Part shown: piece by piece, positions 10,911 to 23,059 of the stretch | How positions within the stretch are numbered: the first letter of the stretch is position 1 | How the letters are laid out: every line of letters starts with the position of its first letter | Source: Triatoma infestans | Taxonomy: Eukaryota; Arthropoda; Insecta; Hemiptera; Reduviidae | Reading direction: 5' to 3' | Length of the DNA: 64,000 nucleotides | NCBI GenBank assembly: GCA_011037195.1 | Contig: JAAEAF010000266.1 | Location: 1 to 64,000 of the forward strand | Position numbers and translations under genes: made by a program | The notes under the pieces: generated by a model | Databases searched by the model: none | What the model was told of the DNA's origin: nothing | What the model saw: only the letters and a program-made list of their open reading frames with translations

Positions 10911-12380
10911 GAAACCTATATAAAAAAATAAATTATTTTTGTATTTTTTCTTCATTATTTTATTTATTTATTTATTTATTTATTTATTAAAGGCATATTC
11001 TTCTAAATTAGGAAATTTATTATACGTCAAACTAATCAGCCTTGTAAATGTTTTTTTTTTTTTTGTTTATTTATACATTTGCTATATTTTTAAGTATGTG
11101 TACTGTCAGCTTTTTGATTGATTAGTATGTATGCTGTGTAGTGTTTTCTCTCTGGTTAGTTAATGTAATAAATAGTGTAATATATGACATTTTTATTAAA
11201 TTTTCTTTTCCATATTTCTGTTTCATCGTGTTTTATTATTTAACTTGCATTACTTTTACTAAAGAAATATAAGCTTATGAATTTGGCCTAATGTAATGAA
11301 AATAACCATTAGTCGAATGACATCTTAATGCATCACTCGTTTTAAATTAGAAACTTTCGCTCCAAGAATTCCAAGACGCAGCGTCTTACTACCGGTTTGG
11401 ATTAAAAGTCTCGGTCTCCGGAATCTTAATAGCTTTTCTCCGTTATCCTTCCTTGGTACTCGTTACACTCACACAAGTAGCGCACACATTCACCGTACAG
11501 CCGAGAAATGTATGTTCCCTAGAATTACTTCAGAAGAAAAAGAGACAAGGGGGTAAGTTTCCCAGAGAAATTACAATTGTCACAGAGGACCATTTCTTTA
11601 AAAGGTGTTTAGTATTGTAGGCTGAAGGAGAGAGAAGGGTGGCAAACCTTCTTCTCCTGATGTCGATCTTCTTTTACTTTAGTGTTATGCTAGTATTTGT
11701 GTAAGTACAGTTTTTTTTTGGAGTACACGTAAGTATGTTTTGGAGTATGATGGGGAAAGTAGGGGTGGATGGGGATGTTCACCTCGAACTGTAGAAGAAG
11801 TGACGGTGGGTAATTGTGGCAGCAATCTTCTAATAGCGGCCGACATGTCAGAGGGCTTAGCTTTAGACGGGGCTAACTTTCTCTGTCACCCCCAACCGTT
11901 ACTCCATTACTTAGATGAGTCCCCTTTCCAGGCTTTTACCTCCCTCCAATCTTACGATGTGCCAAGAAAGAAAACGTTTGATTTTCTTCAGTATATGTAG
12001 GATATTCAGGTTCTCGTTTCCTGACTACTGTCGTCTCTTTCTATAGGCTCAATTATTTTAATTGAAATGAAAACATACTTGGAAGTCCTGGGTGTTTGAG
12101 TAATATTAACAATAATAACGAACTATACATATTGTCATGGCAACAGGAAATATAGTTTTATAATTTTTCTTATATATTTCATTTCTATTTCTTATAATTG
12201 TTCAATTAATTAAAAACAAGTCTTTTTATTATCTCTTATTCTATGGAGTTTCCCAGGAAATATATCAAGGTCACCCAAATAAGAAAGAAAGTTGGGGAAG
12301 TGTAACTTGAATGAATGCTTTTATTCTATATTTCGAACGATTTTCTCTATATTTCGTAAAGCAAGTTTGATTATAGAGGG
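10911..12380. other. Unique-looking stretch with a GC-richer island
   Basis: Contains (TTTA)n near 10965. From about 11340 to 11560 the sequence is GC-richer and not recognisably repetitive, with a donor-like gggggtaagtttccc at about 11548. An 86-codon frame at 11740-12000 has balanced composition but no domain I recognise. Confidence 0.3.
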
Positions 12381-12400
12381 TGTATTGGAATCAGTGATCG

Positions 12401-12419
12401 GATCCCAACCTGCCACCAG
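12401..12419 (-). other. Retrotransposon primer-binding site (candidate)
   Basis: On the minus strand, two bases after the LTR terminus ccaataca, lies tggtggcaggttgggatcc, which begins with TGG and is complementary to a plausible tRNA 3' end ending CCA. This is the expected position for minus-strand primer binding in an LTR retrotransposon. The tRNA identity was not assigned. A second copy of the LTR-terminal motif (ctgattccaataca) follows 40 bp away, which is unusual. Confidence 0.55.
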
Positions 12420-12420
12420 A

Positions 12421-13285
12421 TGTATTGGAATCAGATGTCTTGGTATCGGGAGTTGATGTGAGGAGTAAGTGATGGTTAATTAGAAAGTTTTAGAGAAGTG
12501 TTATTCGAAATACGTACTACTGATTTATGAAAATAAACTATATTTTAACAAATAATTTAGTGTTTTAAATAGATAAACTAAGATGCACAATTGTAAACGA
12601 ATATAAGAAATGATTTATCAAAAATTTATAAGAAATTCTTCAATTATTTATAAGAAATCATTATGAAATGATTAATAAATATTAAAGAAGTAGTATTGAG
12701 TAGTAGGTGAAGTAGGGACGCGCTCGCGATGTGTGAAACTTAACTGACGTGAACGATGACTGATGTGTAACTGATGAGATACTGATCGTAATCTTTCGTA
12801 CTGGCACTTAACTGATGTATGACTGATGTCGTACTGGCACTTGACTGATCTATACTGGTTGTGAACTGCTGTCTAACTGACTGATAACTCGTAACTGATC
12901 CCCTTCTCCAGTGGAGCGACGTTTATATTTGCATCACTCACACATTGGCTGATGTGTAAGTACGTGCCACACTAAGACATCTCTCGTAGTATATTGACCT
13001 CGGTAGTTAACAAGGCTGGGGTGGCGACGCTTGTTAAAGATGGTGGCCAGGTGGCCTCTTGAGTGTACATTGACCCTTGTACAAGGAAATCCAGCCAGGT
13101 GGCCTCTTAGTGTACATTGACCCTTGTATGAAGGAAATACAGGCCAGGTAGTTCTCGACTGTCCATTGACCCTTGTATGAAAGGGTTTTGCCGGCGGCGG
13201 TTTTTTTGACTGTGTATTGACCCCTGTTTGAAAGGGTTTTGCCGCGGTTTTTGACCTGCAGATAGCGGCTGGCTGGAACCACTAG
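12421..13285 (-). mobile_element. LTR of a minus-strand retrotransposon, with promoter features
   Basis: Bounded on its 3' side by the primer-binding site at 12401. On the minus strand it contains a U3 built of 48-51 bp minisatellite units (13034-13230), a TATA-like gcaaatataaacg near 12930, then at least ten TCAGT motifs between 12900 and 12730, matching the arthropod initiator consensus TCAGT, and AT-rich R/U5 sequence. The 5' boundary near 13285 is approximate. No gag or pol could be read in the adjoining internal region (12380 downward), so only the LTR and the start of the internal region seem to remain. Confidence 0.5.
13034..13230. repeat. 48-51 bp minisatellite, four units
   Basis: The motif attgacccttgta recurs at about 13069, 13117, 13165 and 13216 (spacing 48, 48, 51). 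Later units gain agggttttgccg. The open minus-strand frame across it only reflects the repeat. Confidence 0.7.
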
Positions 13286-13499
13286 TTATAATTTTTAGAT
13301 TTATTTATTATTTAAAAATTATATCTTCTTTCTTCTTGCCATCACATCACAAGGGTAAGCTACAACAAGCATTGCTTCAGTACAATGTAGTTGCGTGAAG
13401 CCACATGCCCCAAGCCCTCAATGAAAATCGCCCTCTAACAAACCTTGGTTCTTCATGGGTCGTTATGCTGAAGGGATTTTGTTTTTGCTTTCTCTTACT

Positions 13500-14260
13500 C
13501 CTGGTGAAAACAAAAAATGTTTTTAGCTAATAATCCGTATGTAAGTATGTATGCTGAGACAAAATATAATAAAACGAAAAACCGCAGGTAGTTCAAACTT
13601 GATATTCAGTTTTAATACTACCACCACATATGACACTAAGTTTCAGTTAAAATCCCTTCAACCAGAATTGCGATTTTATTGAATTTTTTTTTTAGTTTTT
13701 CGCAATTTTCTTTCAAGTGGCTCTAATTAAGTTCTTTTTAAACTCCATACGCTATCTGCATTCATAAATATTTCATATCATATCATAATATATCATTTTT
13801 ATTGGAAACATTATCTCGGGAAAATTGATTTTGGGGGGGTTCTGGGGGAATAGTAGCGCTAAGCTTTCTTCTAAAGACCACTTCAGTTCAGGTTACGGTT
13901 CTACTGTCTATATAATATCAATAATACATATTAGACGTATTTGTAGGATACGAAATTTGAAGAAAATCCGGCTAACCGGAAGTGCAACTTTACAGATAAC
14001 ACGTTTTTGAGTATTTATTTGGAATTTTTTCGAAAACAGCATTTCTTGAAACTTCGAATCCTGAATGCACAGATACCTCCATTTCTACACCAAAATTCTA
14101 ATATGATTGTCCTTACCGACTTATCACCTTTTAATCTTATCTATAGCACGTATATTTTATATAATCCTCTGACATACCCAACCAATTTATGCTTTAATAA
14201 ATGGAACTGAATCTGGAATCTATTACTTTTCATATATTTATTGATAGCATATGATTACAT
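13500..14260 (+). repeat. Diverged Helitron-like repeat fragments
   Basis: Recognisable pieces include gttaaaatcccttcaacc, cgggaaaattgattttggg and ggctaaccggaagtgcaac. The plus-strand frames here are by-products of the repeat. Confidence 0.45.
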
Positions 14261-14268
14261 CATTTTTC

Positions 14269-14592
14269 TTATAATCTGGGTACTTGTTTTTTTGATATAT
14301 CTTGTATAACATATAAGCAATGTCTGATTCCCCAATTATATTTCACACCAGTGACATAGCCGTGTGGAACCAGTTCTGGCACTGGTTTATAGACATCATT
14401 ATTATGAAGGTTTTTTTCAATCTTTTTGAGGCACTGTTTAGGTATTCTGGTTTTATCGTTCCAGTCAGACACCAGTCTTTTAAAAGCCAGCACGCTAAAT
14501 GCAAGTCGCCCAGTTTCAATTCTGAACATTATAATCAGGTGTGTTTTGTGGCCAACGTAATTGATGATTAAAAAAAAAAATCTGGTACACGA
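14269..14592 (-). CDS. Unrecognised minus-strand ORF fragment
   Basis: About 105 codons on the minus strand end at 14269. The first residues of the longest frame (from 14613) are translated from the left end of the adjoining Helitron-like repeat, so the native protein begins no earlier than about VGHKTHL. The rest, including IETGRLAFSVLAFKRLVSDWND and ELVPHGYVTGVKYNWGIRHCLYVIQDISKKQVP, has normal amino-acid composition, is rich in aromatic and charged residues, and has no stop. It could be a captured gene fragment, an exon of a minus-strand gene or a transposon ORF. I do not recognise it and assign no function. Confidence 0.35.
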   Translation of the reverse strand, partial: SCTRFFFLIINYVGHKTHLIIMFRIETGRLAFSVLAFKRLVSDWNDKTRIPKQCLKKIEKNLHNNDVYKPVPELVPHGYVTGVKYNWGIRHCLYVIQDISKKQVPRL

Positions 14593-15240
14593 CTTTCTCT
14601 TACTCAAATTCATACAATTTAATGAAGAAATTTTCTTTTAAAATTGCCAGTTTAATTTGGCTGACCATAAAAATGGAGGTGGGGATTTTACTTGTATACC
14701 TTAGCGGGCTTATATGAAGCACACTATGTCAAAACCAACACAGCTTGTGCAAATTAAATTTAAAATAAACTGATCCCTCTAAGATCATTTTTTTTTTCAA
14801 ACTAATGTTGCAAATAAAAGTTATACGTTTTTATCTATGCAACAAGCATTCCAAGTTTTGAAAAAAATCGTTGTAACCGTTTTCGAGAAAATTCCAAAAA
14901 ACTCAAAAAACTTATTCTGTAAAATAGCACTTCCGGTTAACCGATTTTCTTCAAATATGGAATTATGTCCAAGCTTCTAATGTGTATTAATATAATTTCC
15001 GTAGATTATGGAAATCCAAAACCGGAACAGGAACTTTCAAAAATGTGCATGCTACGAAGTGTAAGGAAAATCATTCTAGCCGTTTTTGAGAAAATCACGA
15101 AAAACTGGAAAAAATATTCAGTAAAAGCGCACTTCCGGTTGATGGATTTGGCCCTCAATCTGCGTGTTGATGGAATACCAAGTGCTACCTAAATGGAATA
15201 CCAAGTTTGAGTAAACTTGGGAACATCAATAAATAAAGGA
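14580..15240 (+). repeat. Helitron-like repeat copy
   Basis: Starts with tctggtacacgactttctct, then two internal units with acttccggttaaccgattt (about 14930) and acttccggttgatggattt (about 15130). The open frame 14965-15192 lies entirely inside it and is not a gene. Confidence 0.65.
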
Positions 15241-16775
15241 TGCACTACTCAAAAAACTGTGTACCTATTTGTTAAAATGCGTTGCTATTGCCTATGTATA
15301 CAATTGCTTATGTTGCAATTTGCCTATGTTGTGTTGCTGATGTGTACAATTCAATGTTTAATATAATACATCAAAGCATCATACATCGTAGATATCTACG
15401 GACTCTTACTTAGGACATCATCACACTGAATCCGTCTTCTGTTCTTTTTCTTATTGCCGCAAGCAGAAACTTGAATAGATCTTCGAATATGAGTTTTTCA
15501 GGAAATATATGTCCTGAGGTTATTTCAGTATGAAAAGAGTTGATTTTAAAAACAGAAATTCTAATTAGATAATCCGTTGGGTATTTCCAATGGAATGCAA
15601 CACGAAGCTGATCTTGAATATAATTATAGTACAAAACAATTAAAATCTAAGGCAACGCTATGCCAACCCCTTCTACACATGTAATACCTACAGACTCTTT
15701 GACCCAATTCTTTGGATACAATGAAATTCCAGTTACGAAAAGGATGTTTTATGTGAGCATCGTACCTGTTCTGCGACGTTTTCTTCAGAATGAAGAAGTT
15801 CCCTTACTCTTTCTTTAATAATGCTACATCCCCCGAAGATGAACATAGCATCCTACAGGGTTGCCAAATGTCCTATCTTGAACAGATATCATTCAATTTG
15901 TAAGTATATTAAGGCGACATTATTGCGTTAAACATTGTCAAGCATTTTGATGGAGCAATAAGTCTGAGACGTAAGCACCTTCTCTTACCAATCTTGTAGG
16001 GATATCTGCTTTCATCAACATACAGTTCTAGATCCGTCCAAGTTTTATAACGCCCATACTAAACTATTAACTAATATTATAAAGAAAGGTTCTCAAGGAC
16101 TCTGCCACCAACCATCAACGCCATTATATCGCTTAGAATATTTTTCTGTTAACCTAGTCTCCAATCATTGTACTTTCTTTTTTGAGATATTATTAGTATT
16201 CCGAGAACCAGGATCTTAAAAGCATGGCATTAAGCAATCAATTATTCAATAAATAATTTGCGGAAATCCTGAAAAAAAAAATAATAAAAATAATTATAAA
16301 TAATTATTTTTTTCATATACCAAATTTAACGAGGTGATGACTTTTTTTTTGTTTTTGTTTTGAGTCAAGTATATTATATTCAATATTTGAGAATACAAAT
16401 TACTTCAGATATATTTCATTTGCATCTATCGATCTCTTTATTTTATAACTGACACTTGCTAATGAGACTTTGGATTGACAAGTCTGGCAATTAATTGTTA
16501 TTTCCATCTTGTTTCTTTTTTTTTTTTTTTTTATTATTATTAATTTTTTTCTTAAACGTCTTCGTCTGTAATTAAGTAATTCTTTGTTGGCTATTCACCT
16601 CATTCCATTCCTATTTACGGCCTTCTTTAAATAGCATTTATTTCTTTACTTTCTGTTTGTGTTAGCGGAAAAATTATTGCGATCGTCTTAAACTTTAGAA
16701 ATTGAATTTTCACCGAAAATTCATGTTTTGAAGTCCCCTAAATACGAAAAAAAGAAAAATCTTTCAGTAAGCCTG

Positions 16776-16814
<39 letters not shown>

Positions 16815-18609
16815 TTAAAATATTTTAAAAACAAAAAATCGCGGGAATCTGAAAGCAGACATAAGGTTTTGTACCACAACCAAATTTTAAACGAAAGTTT
16901 CAGTTAAAAATCGGTCAAATGCGATATTATTGAATAGTTTTTGTTTAGTTGTTGGCGATTTTTTTTTTTTTAATTCGCGTTTATTATACAACACATATCG
17001 TAAGTCAACATCTGTTTAATGACATTTTTTGAAAAAAAAAAAATAATAATAATATTATAGGTATTTGGGGTAGCTACAATGCTTAAATTTTCCTCTAAAG
17101 CGCCACTTACTATAGAATGTATGGTTGTATTTTATATATATATATACATAAAATATTAATTAGATTAAATACATTGCTAGAAAAAAATTAACGATTTACC
17201 GAAACTGCCACTTTGCAAAGTAGGTTTAGGAGTTTTTTGTTGAAATTTTCACGTAAACGCCTTCAACTATTTTCTTTAACTTGGAATCCAAATTGTACAA
17301 ACCTAAACCTGTCATTTTAAATTAAAACTTTTTAAGGGGAGTCTATGATGCTCTAGATTTCAATAACATTTTAGTGCTACTAGGTACATGTAATTCCAGC
17401 ATCATTGTTTATATATTACAATATCTAAACTTCTCGTCAAAATTTCAAATATTTTGAAATGTATGTCTTATCATATCAGAATTTTTTTAAATATTAAACG
17501 ATTGATATTCAGAGATATGATGGGTTTCAAAAGGAGAGAAAATGGGTTGTATAAATAAATAAACTAGAAGTATGTGTGAACATTATATATATATAATAAA
17601 AGTAGCACAAACTGCCTGGGCTTTACACTAAAATATATAATATGGTAGTGAGAGGTAAAGAGAAAGTTTGATGGCGCGTTGTGACTGCCGTGTGAACTCT
17701 GCTGTAAGACTGTCGGTAGACTCTCTCCTATGGCTGACATTGCTGTATTTAAACAGTTTCTCCCAGACTAGTCTGGCCTAAAGTAGTGTGTGAGGCTGTC
17801 TCTCTCTCTCTCTATCTGCTTTGGATAACTCTCTTCGGATCCTGTTGCAGAGATCTCAACTTGCGCAGATATTTGTTGTAGCGCAGAATTGTAAAACAAT
17901 TTATATTTCAATAAACAGTACGAACATCTTCAATATGTTACAAAATATTGATTTCTAAATTCATGAAGTTTCCATGTTTGATAGTGCTGATGAGGAATTA
18001 TAATGCTCAAATGAGATTTTGAATTAGCATATCATGATGAAAAATTCATTCTAAGCTTCTCTGCGACCGATAGGAAACCCCTATAATGATTAAATGGGGC
18101 TAAAATCTTTCCCAGCCTATATTCACTGCTATTTTTCCTCTCAAGCTCGTAAGGGGGCAAACTAGGAGGAATTAGAAAGAGAAGTTTAAGAGAGGTGGTA
18201 AGTTCAGCCGATGTATATAAGAGCCGGTAATTGTAAAGGAGGGCGCATTATTTGTAACCCTGTCAAACCGACAACATACAAATACCTTCACTTCCCAGTG
18301 AGTCAGTCACTCTCTTCCCACGCTAAAGTAGATAAATGAAAAATTAGGCCCCTTTAGTTTAGAAATCAATAATTCTATTGCGTAAATTAATAAAACCTCT
18401 AAAATTTCGAGGTCATTTTTGACCCTTCAGTTTTGTTGTGTTTCTTTAAGGCAAGTTCTAACCGTTTAAGAATTTAATAAGTTGTTAATAAGGGACATTA
18501 CGTAATGAGCTTTTCTTACATTGTTACAACACTTAATTAAACTTTGTCGATATGTTGTGTCTAACATATTTTTTGCTTACGCTTGCAAGAAGCTATTAAT
18601 ACAACTCAA
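15241..18609. other. Long AT-rich stretch, mostly unrecognised
   Basis: Contains a (GT)n microsatellite at 16781-16806 and short diverged pieces of the dispersed repeat near 16650-17350. A GC-richer block at 17590-17935 with tatttaaacag, a (CT)n run and aataaacag could be an LTR, but no ends or target duplication could be set. No coding region was seen. Confidence 0.35.
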
Positions 18610-18740
18610 TGTTCGGTGATGGGCAGTGTTGTCTGTAGCTAGAGAACGCTGCTTGGAGGCCGGCTGTGCATTGGAGAAGGCTCCGGGTGGCACAACAGAT
18701 CTTACAGGTCGCAGTGCAATAATCCCCTACAACAATCTAC
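18610..18740 (+). mobile_element. SINE, 3' half only
   Basis: Lacks the tRNA-like head. It carries the body (cggtgatgggcagtgtt) and the tail segment gcacaacagatcttacagg then caataatcccctac, as in the full copy at 8342. In RNA, its 3' stem arms pair GATCT with AGGUC through a G-U pair. Confidence 0.8.
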
Positions 18741-18781
18741 AATATTCGGCAAATATTTGCCTTCTTCAGGATCGTTTAGAT

Positions 18782-19650
18782 CAGGCATGTGCAACTTAGC
18801 CATGGCCTCAGGCCAGGCAGCTGTAGTGGAAGAACGAAATGAAAAATAATAGTTTTTAAAAATAATTTAGAATATTTTATAATGTGAATTTAACTTCAAG
18901 AAGAGTGTATTTTAGTGTCAGGTACTGTAAATTGGGGTCATTGCTAGTAGGGAAACAAAGGCACAAAATTTAATACAATGCGACTTGGCCAACTGCTTTG
19001 TTAGAGAGCATTCCTTCGAACAGGATGTACTCTACCTTCCAACAAGGAAAGACAGACTTGTGCTAGAAACCAAGGTGGAAACATCGAAACACTACTTCAG
19101 GAATCGCTCTCTAAATATCTGTGCCAGTTTCACAATATATTAAATAAGTTTATAATATCAATTAACTTGTAGTTATTATTTGAAAGATTATATTTATTGT
19201 TAACATGGTGCTTTCTTAATTATTCTTAATGCTTCTATCTTTTAACCGTATATACATACAAGCCCTTTTCGCTAAGACGCTCACGCCACAAGCTACCTAT
19301 ACACACATCACACAGCAAATATCACATCAAAACGCGGGCCGGATTATATATGCTCATATATATTGAATGTGAACTGATATCCATCATTTTTACGGTTCTT
19401 ATTTATTATATATATATATATATAATAAAATTTATAATATAATGTACCTGGTTAGTTTGCGATATGGATCGACAAATAAATAAGTATAAATTATATTATT
19501 TTTAGAATTTTTTTTTAATCTTCGTGAAATAACTAAAATACAATTTAAAATATCTTCATGTTTCTGAGGGCCAAGTTTAGTAAGATTTGAAAATTGTTGC
19601 AAGGGCCGGATAAAATCACATCGAGGGCCAGATCACGTTGCACATTCCTG
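18782..19650. mobile_element. hAT-like MITE interrupted by a solo LTR
   Basis: Terminal inverted repeats caggcatgtgcaac and gttgcacattcctg match at 13 of 14 positions. Flanking 8-bp duplications are gtttagat (18774-18781) and gtttagac (19651-19658), the length expected for hAT transposons. Without the nested LTR the element is about 375 bp with no transposase, so it is non-autonomous. Confidence 0.8.
18822..19312 (-). mobile_element. Solo LTR nested in the hAT MITE
   Basis: A 491-bp minus-strand copy of the family at 42319, with cgctcacgccacaagc near its 5' end and tgtagtgg at its 3' end. CAGC flanks both sides (18818-18821 and 19313-19316), a 4-bp target duplication inside hAT sequence. Confidence 0.75.
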
Positions 19651-19658
19651 GTTTAGAC

Positions 19659-21082
19659 TATACCAACATAAATACGACTGCAAAACTAAAAAAACCGACT
19701 GACATGACTACAGTAATAACGAAACATTGCATTACAATACAAACATAAATTTGACATGGAAAACACTAAAATTTTCTCTATCAACAATAATAATAAAAAA
19801 AGAAATATATTGGAAATGATTTTACAACAGACACCATCAACCTATCCCTCAGTTATAACAATCTCTTGGAATTTCCAAAACAAAATACAGATTAAGGCAC
19901 GGTTTTCCCATCCACTCTCCTTAAAAGATATAGAGTTCATTAATTAATGTAAATTTTATGTTTTTTTTTACATTAATACATTTCTCTTCAATTCTATTCT
20001 ATTCTAATAAAAAGCTAATTAAATATTATATTTAAATATTTTTTAAAGAAAGATTAAAAAATAATAAAAGGTACTATGAATTTACAGATACTATAAAATG
20101 CCTAGTAGAAGGTGGCAAATAATTTAGAAAGGAAATATAGATGCGGTAATTACGCTTCATGTTTCTTAGATCACAGTGTAAATAGAACCTTTGATGGAAA
20201 ATGTGTCGACATATAGAATCTCACATCATCATTAACAGTATCTATTCAAATAAGTCACACCCCTCCTCGCCCCCGTGACAAGCAGCCAGCACTCACTCTG
20301 ATCTACATAGCCCAGCGCATATACACATACTGGTTCAATTTTGTCCATTAGTCTCTATCTGAATATGTCAATATACGCATAATATATTCCTAAGTTACAA
20401 AGTTTTACAACAAGTAACCATTTTTATTCAATATGTGCATTAAATTAATTAAAAATGTTTTAACCTACCCCTACCCCAAATTCATATACAAAGATTAAAC
20501 AAAGAAATCAATTTTTTATAAACAATTTGTATATTCATTTATAATTTTTTAAATTATGTCAATTTTTGTTAAAGTATTAAATCCATTATTTATTTATTTA
20601 TTTTTTTTAAAGAATGATTTCCATACAACTTGATTCTTCTTCTTCTTCTTTTACTTGAGTTTTTACTGCTTCATAAATATGCAGCGCAATTAAGGTGATA
20701 GGATTTCTTACTTAGTTTTTAATTGTTTACATCAAAACTTGGGACGTTCTTCCTGTTATTTCAGTATTTATTTATTTTCGAAGGATCTTCTCCCTATTTC
20801 TTCCATTTAGATCTTTGTTAAATACTAGCACTTAATACAAAAATAACAGAATATCTATTGGAATTTTGGCAGCTTTGCTTTTTAGGATAGCTTAGCAAAT
20901 ATGAATTATATTTTCTCTGACAGTTCCGACAGATATGTTACTTGGAGTACAAGAATACATTATTAAATTCGAATTCGCGTTCGAAACTAATCGCTCTTGC
21001 TTCAATGGAGCATGCCTCTATTTGTCTCATGACATCTGGGTTTATTTAATATAAACACTGGTATGAAACGTTCACATGAGTA
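19659..21082. other. AT-rich stretch, no gene seen
   Basis: Simple AT-rich sequence with (ATTT)n and (CTT)n patches. A short block at 20220-20340 is GC-richer and not recognisably repetitive. Confidence 0.3.
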
Positions 21083-21571
21083 TGAAATGTGTTTGCGTGT
21101 ATGTATGTTGTATATTGGTGGTAGTTGGTTGTGGCGTGAGCGGTTTAGCAAAAAGGCTTGTAAGTATGTTTGAGTTAGAAATATTAGTAATAATCAAGAA
21201 ATCACCACTGTTTTTAAAATAAATATATTCTCTAAGTGAATTTGAATAGCTTTATAATATCACAGCGATTATGTATAAATCAATTATTTATCTAGATAAA
21301 ATGCTAAACTATGTTTTAACTTATAACTGGCACAGTCCTGATGCGTTCTCCTTGGTGTGTCTACAACAAGTCTGGCCTGGAAAGAATGCCTTCTCTTTGT
21401 TCCTTCAGTTTCTCCCCTGTCAGAAGAAAGGGGGTAGTATAATGCCATCAAGGTTGATGAACTGTCCCAGTAACTGTACTTTTTTTTAACTGGGTTACCC
21501 TTTTTGCGAACGATCTTGTATTTTCTCATAATTTTGAACATAAAATAGTTATACTTCTTGCATCCATCACA
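21083..21571 (+). mobile_element. Solo LTR, CATCACA subfamily
   Basis: A 489-bp copy starting TGAAATGTG and ending gcatccatcaca. Exact 4-bp duplications AGTA flank it (21079-21082, 21572-21575). TG...CA ends plus the short duplication identify it as an LTR left by recombination rather than a MITE. Confidence 0.8.
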
Positions 21572-21640
21572 AGTATCTCTTATTGTTTATTTGTATTTTT
21601 TTTTTAATTTAAGGCACGTCAACATCTATGGCCATTCGCG

Positions 21641-21832
21641 CTCGGAGCCTTCTCAGTGCACTGCCCGCCTCCGGATAGTGTTCTCTCGTTACAGACAACA
21701 CTGTCCATCACGGGACAGTGAGCTGTAGAGACTCCTAGGAAGAAAAATATCTAAGGGCAGCACAACTGGACTCGACCCGGATCCTCCGCGTGGGAGTCCA
21801 GTAGGCTAACCACTTAGCTATTCCCTTTCCCT
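21641..21832 (-). mobile_element. SINE lacking its 3' tail
   Basis: On the minus strand it has a box-A-like head (aatagctaagtggttagcc), a damaged box B (gggtcgagtcc) and the family body (gtgatggacagtgttgtc). It ends before the gcacaatagatc tail. Confidence 0.85.
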
Positions 21833-22026
21833 TCCTTTTCATAATGACTCGCTAAATAGTTCATAACATAACATGACAAAAATTTTCTTTAAACTCCATA
21901 TATCACTCATCTGACGTAATATAAACAGAGGTGTGTGGGGACAAGTACACAGATAATGATTATATTGTAGACCAGAAAAGTGCGCCATTAAGATTGTATC
22001 AACTGCGGTGCAATTCCTAAAAAAAA

Positions 22027-23014
22027 TCTGGTGTGAAATACTCACACAACATTCTCTTACTCCTGTTCTCAAAATTATAAAATTGACAAATGTTATAGTT
22101 AGTGTACCAAATATAACGAAATCCGTCGAAAACTGAAAAAGCTGTTCAGTAAAAGCGCACTTCCGGCTTACTAATTATCTCGAAACTTGGAATTTTGACC
22201 ATCTATTTATTTCTAATTAATTTTGTGTGGATGATAGAATTGTATCATGCCACGTTATGAAAGCTGTAACCCCACCTCTCCCCTAAAAGTGCCCTTAAAT
22301 GATTTTTTCCAGGGAAATATCTTAAATAAAAGATGTAGATTTTTGCATTTTTAGTTTATATATGAAGTTTCTAGAAAATCGTCGGAGATATTTTTGAAAA
22401 AATCGCGAAATAGTGAAAGAATTATTTAGTAAATGTTAAAACAAACGTACTTCCGGATATCAGATTTTTTTTCAAACTCGGAATTTCAACAACATATTTA
22501 ATTCTAATTAACATTATTTAGATGACAGAATTGTCTAATAAACTGAAATAGCAGTTAAGCTGAAAATCTAACCACACTCTTCCCCCAGAAGTGCCCTTAA
22601 ATGAATTTTCCCGGAGAAATGTTTCAAATAAAAGTTGTAGCTCTTTGTATGTGTAGTTGATACAGCAAGTTTAAAGAAAATCGTCGGAACCATTTTTGAG
22701 GAAATCGTAACAAGCGTAAAATAACCAACTAGTAAAGTGGTACTTCCGGTTGAGTAATTTTTACACTTAATGCACCGTCAGATCCTATGGTGATACCTAA
22801 ACGTAATATCAAGTTTCAACTTTCTATGGTTTTTCATTTTTGAGCTATGCTGTTTAAATACACACACTCACAAGAAACACTCACACAGACCATTTGCTAA
22901 AAACTACATTTTTGGGACTCAGGGGACCTCAAAACGGATATTTCCGGTGAAAACTCAATATCGAAAATTTGACACGATTAGAATACTTCCTACTACTAGG
23001 AGTAAGAGAAAGTA
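22027..23014 (+). mobile_element. Helitron-like element, near full length
   Basis: Starts tctggtgtgaaatactcaca and ends in a hairpin (acttcctactact agg agtaagagaaagt). Internal units recur at cttccgg 22160, 22450 and 22743 (about 290 bp period). It aligns by eye throughout with 32157-33138 and 43058-44042. There is no coding capacity. Confidence 0.75.
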
Positions 23015-23059
23015 ATATGTATATATATATATATTTTTTTTTAAGTGTTTTATTAAAGT

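Noticed and set aside
13034..13282. 82-codon minus-strand protein with internal repeats
   Set aside because: The repeats are those of the 48-51 bp minisatellite in an LTR; the frame is a by-product.
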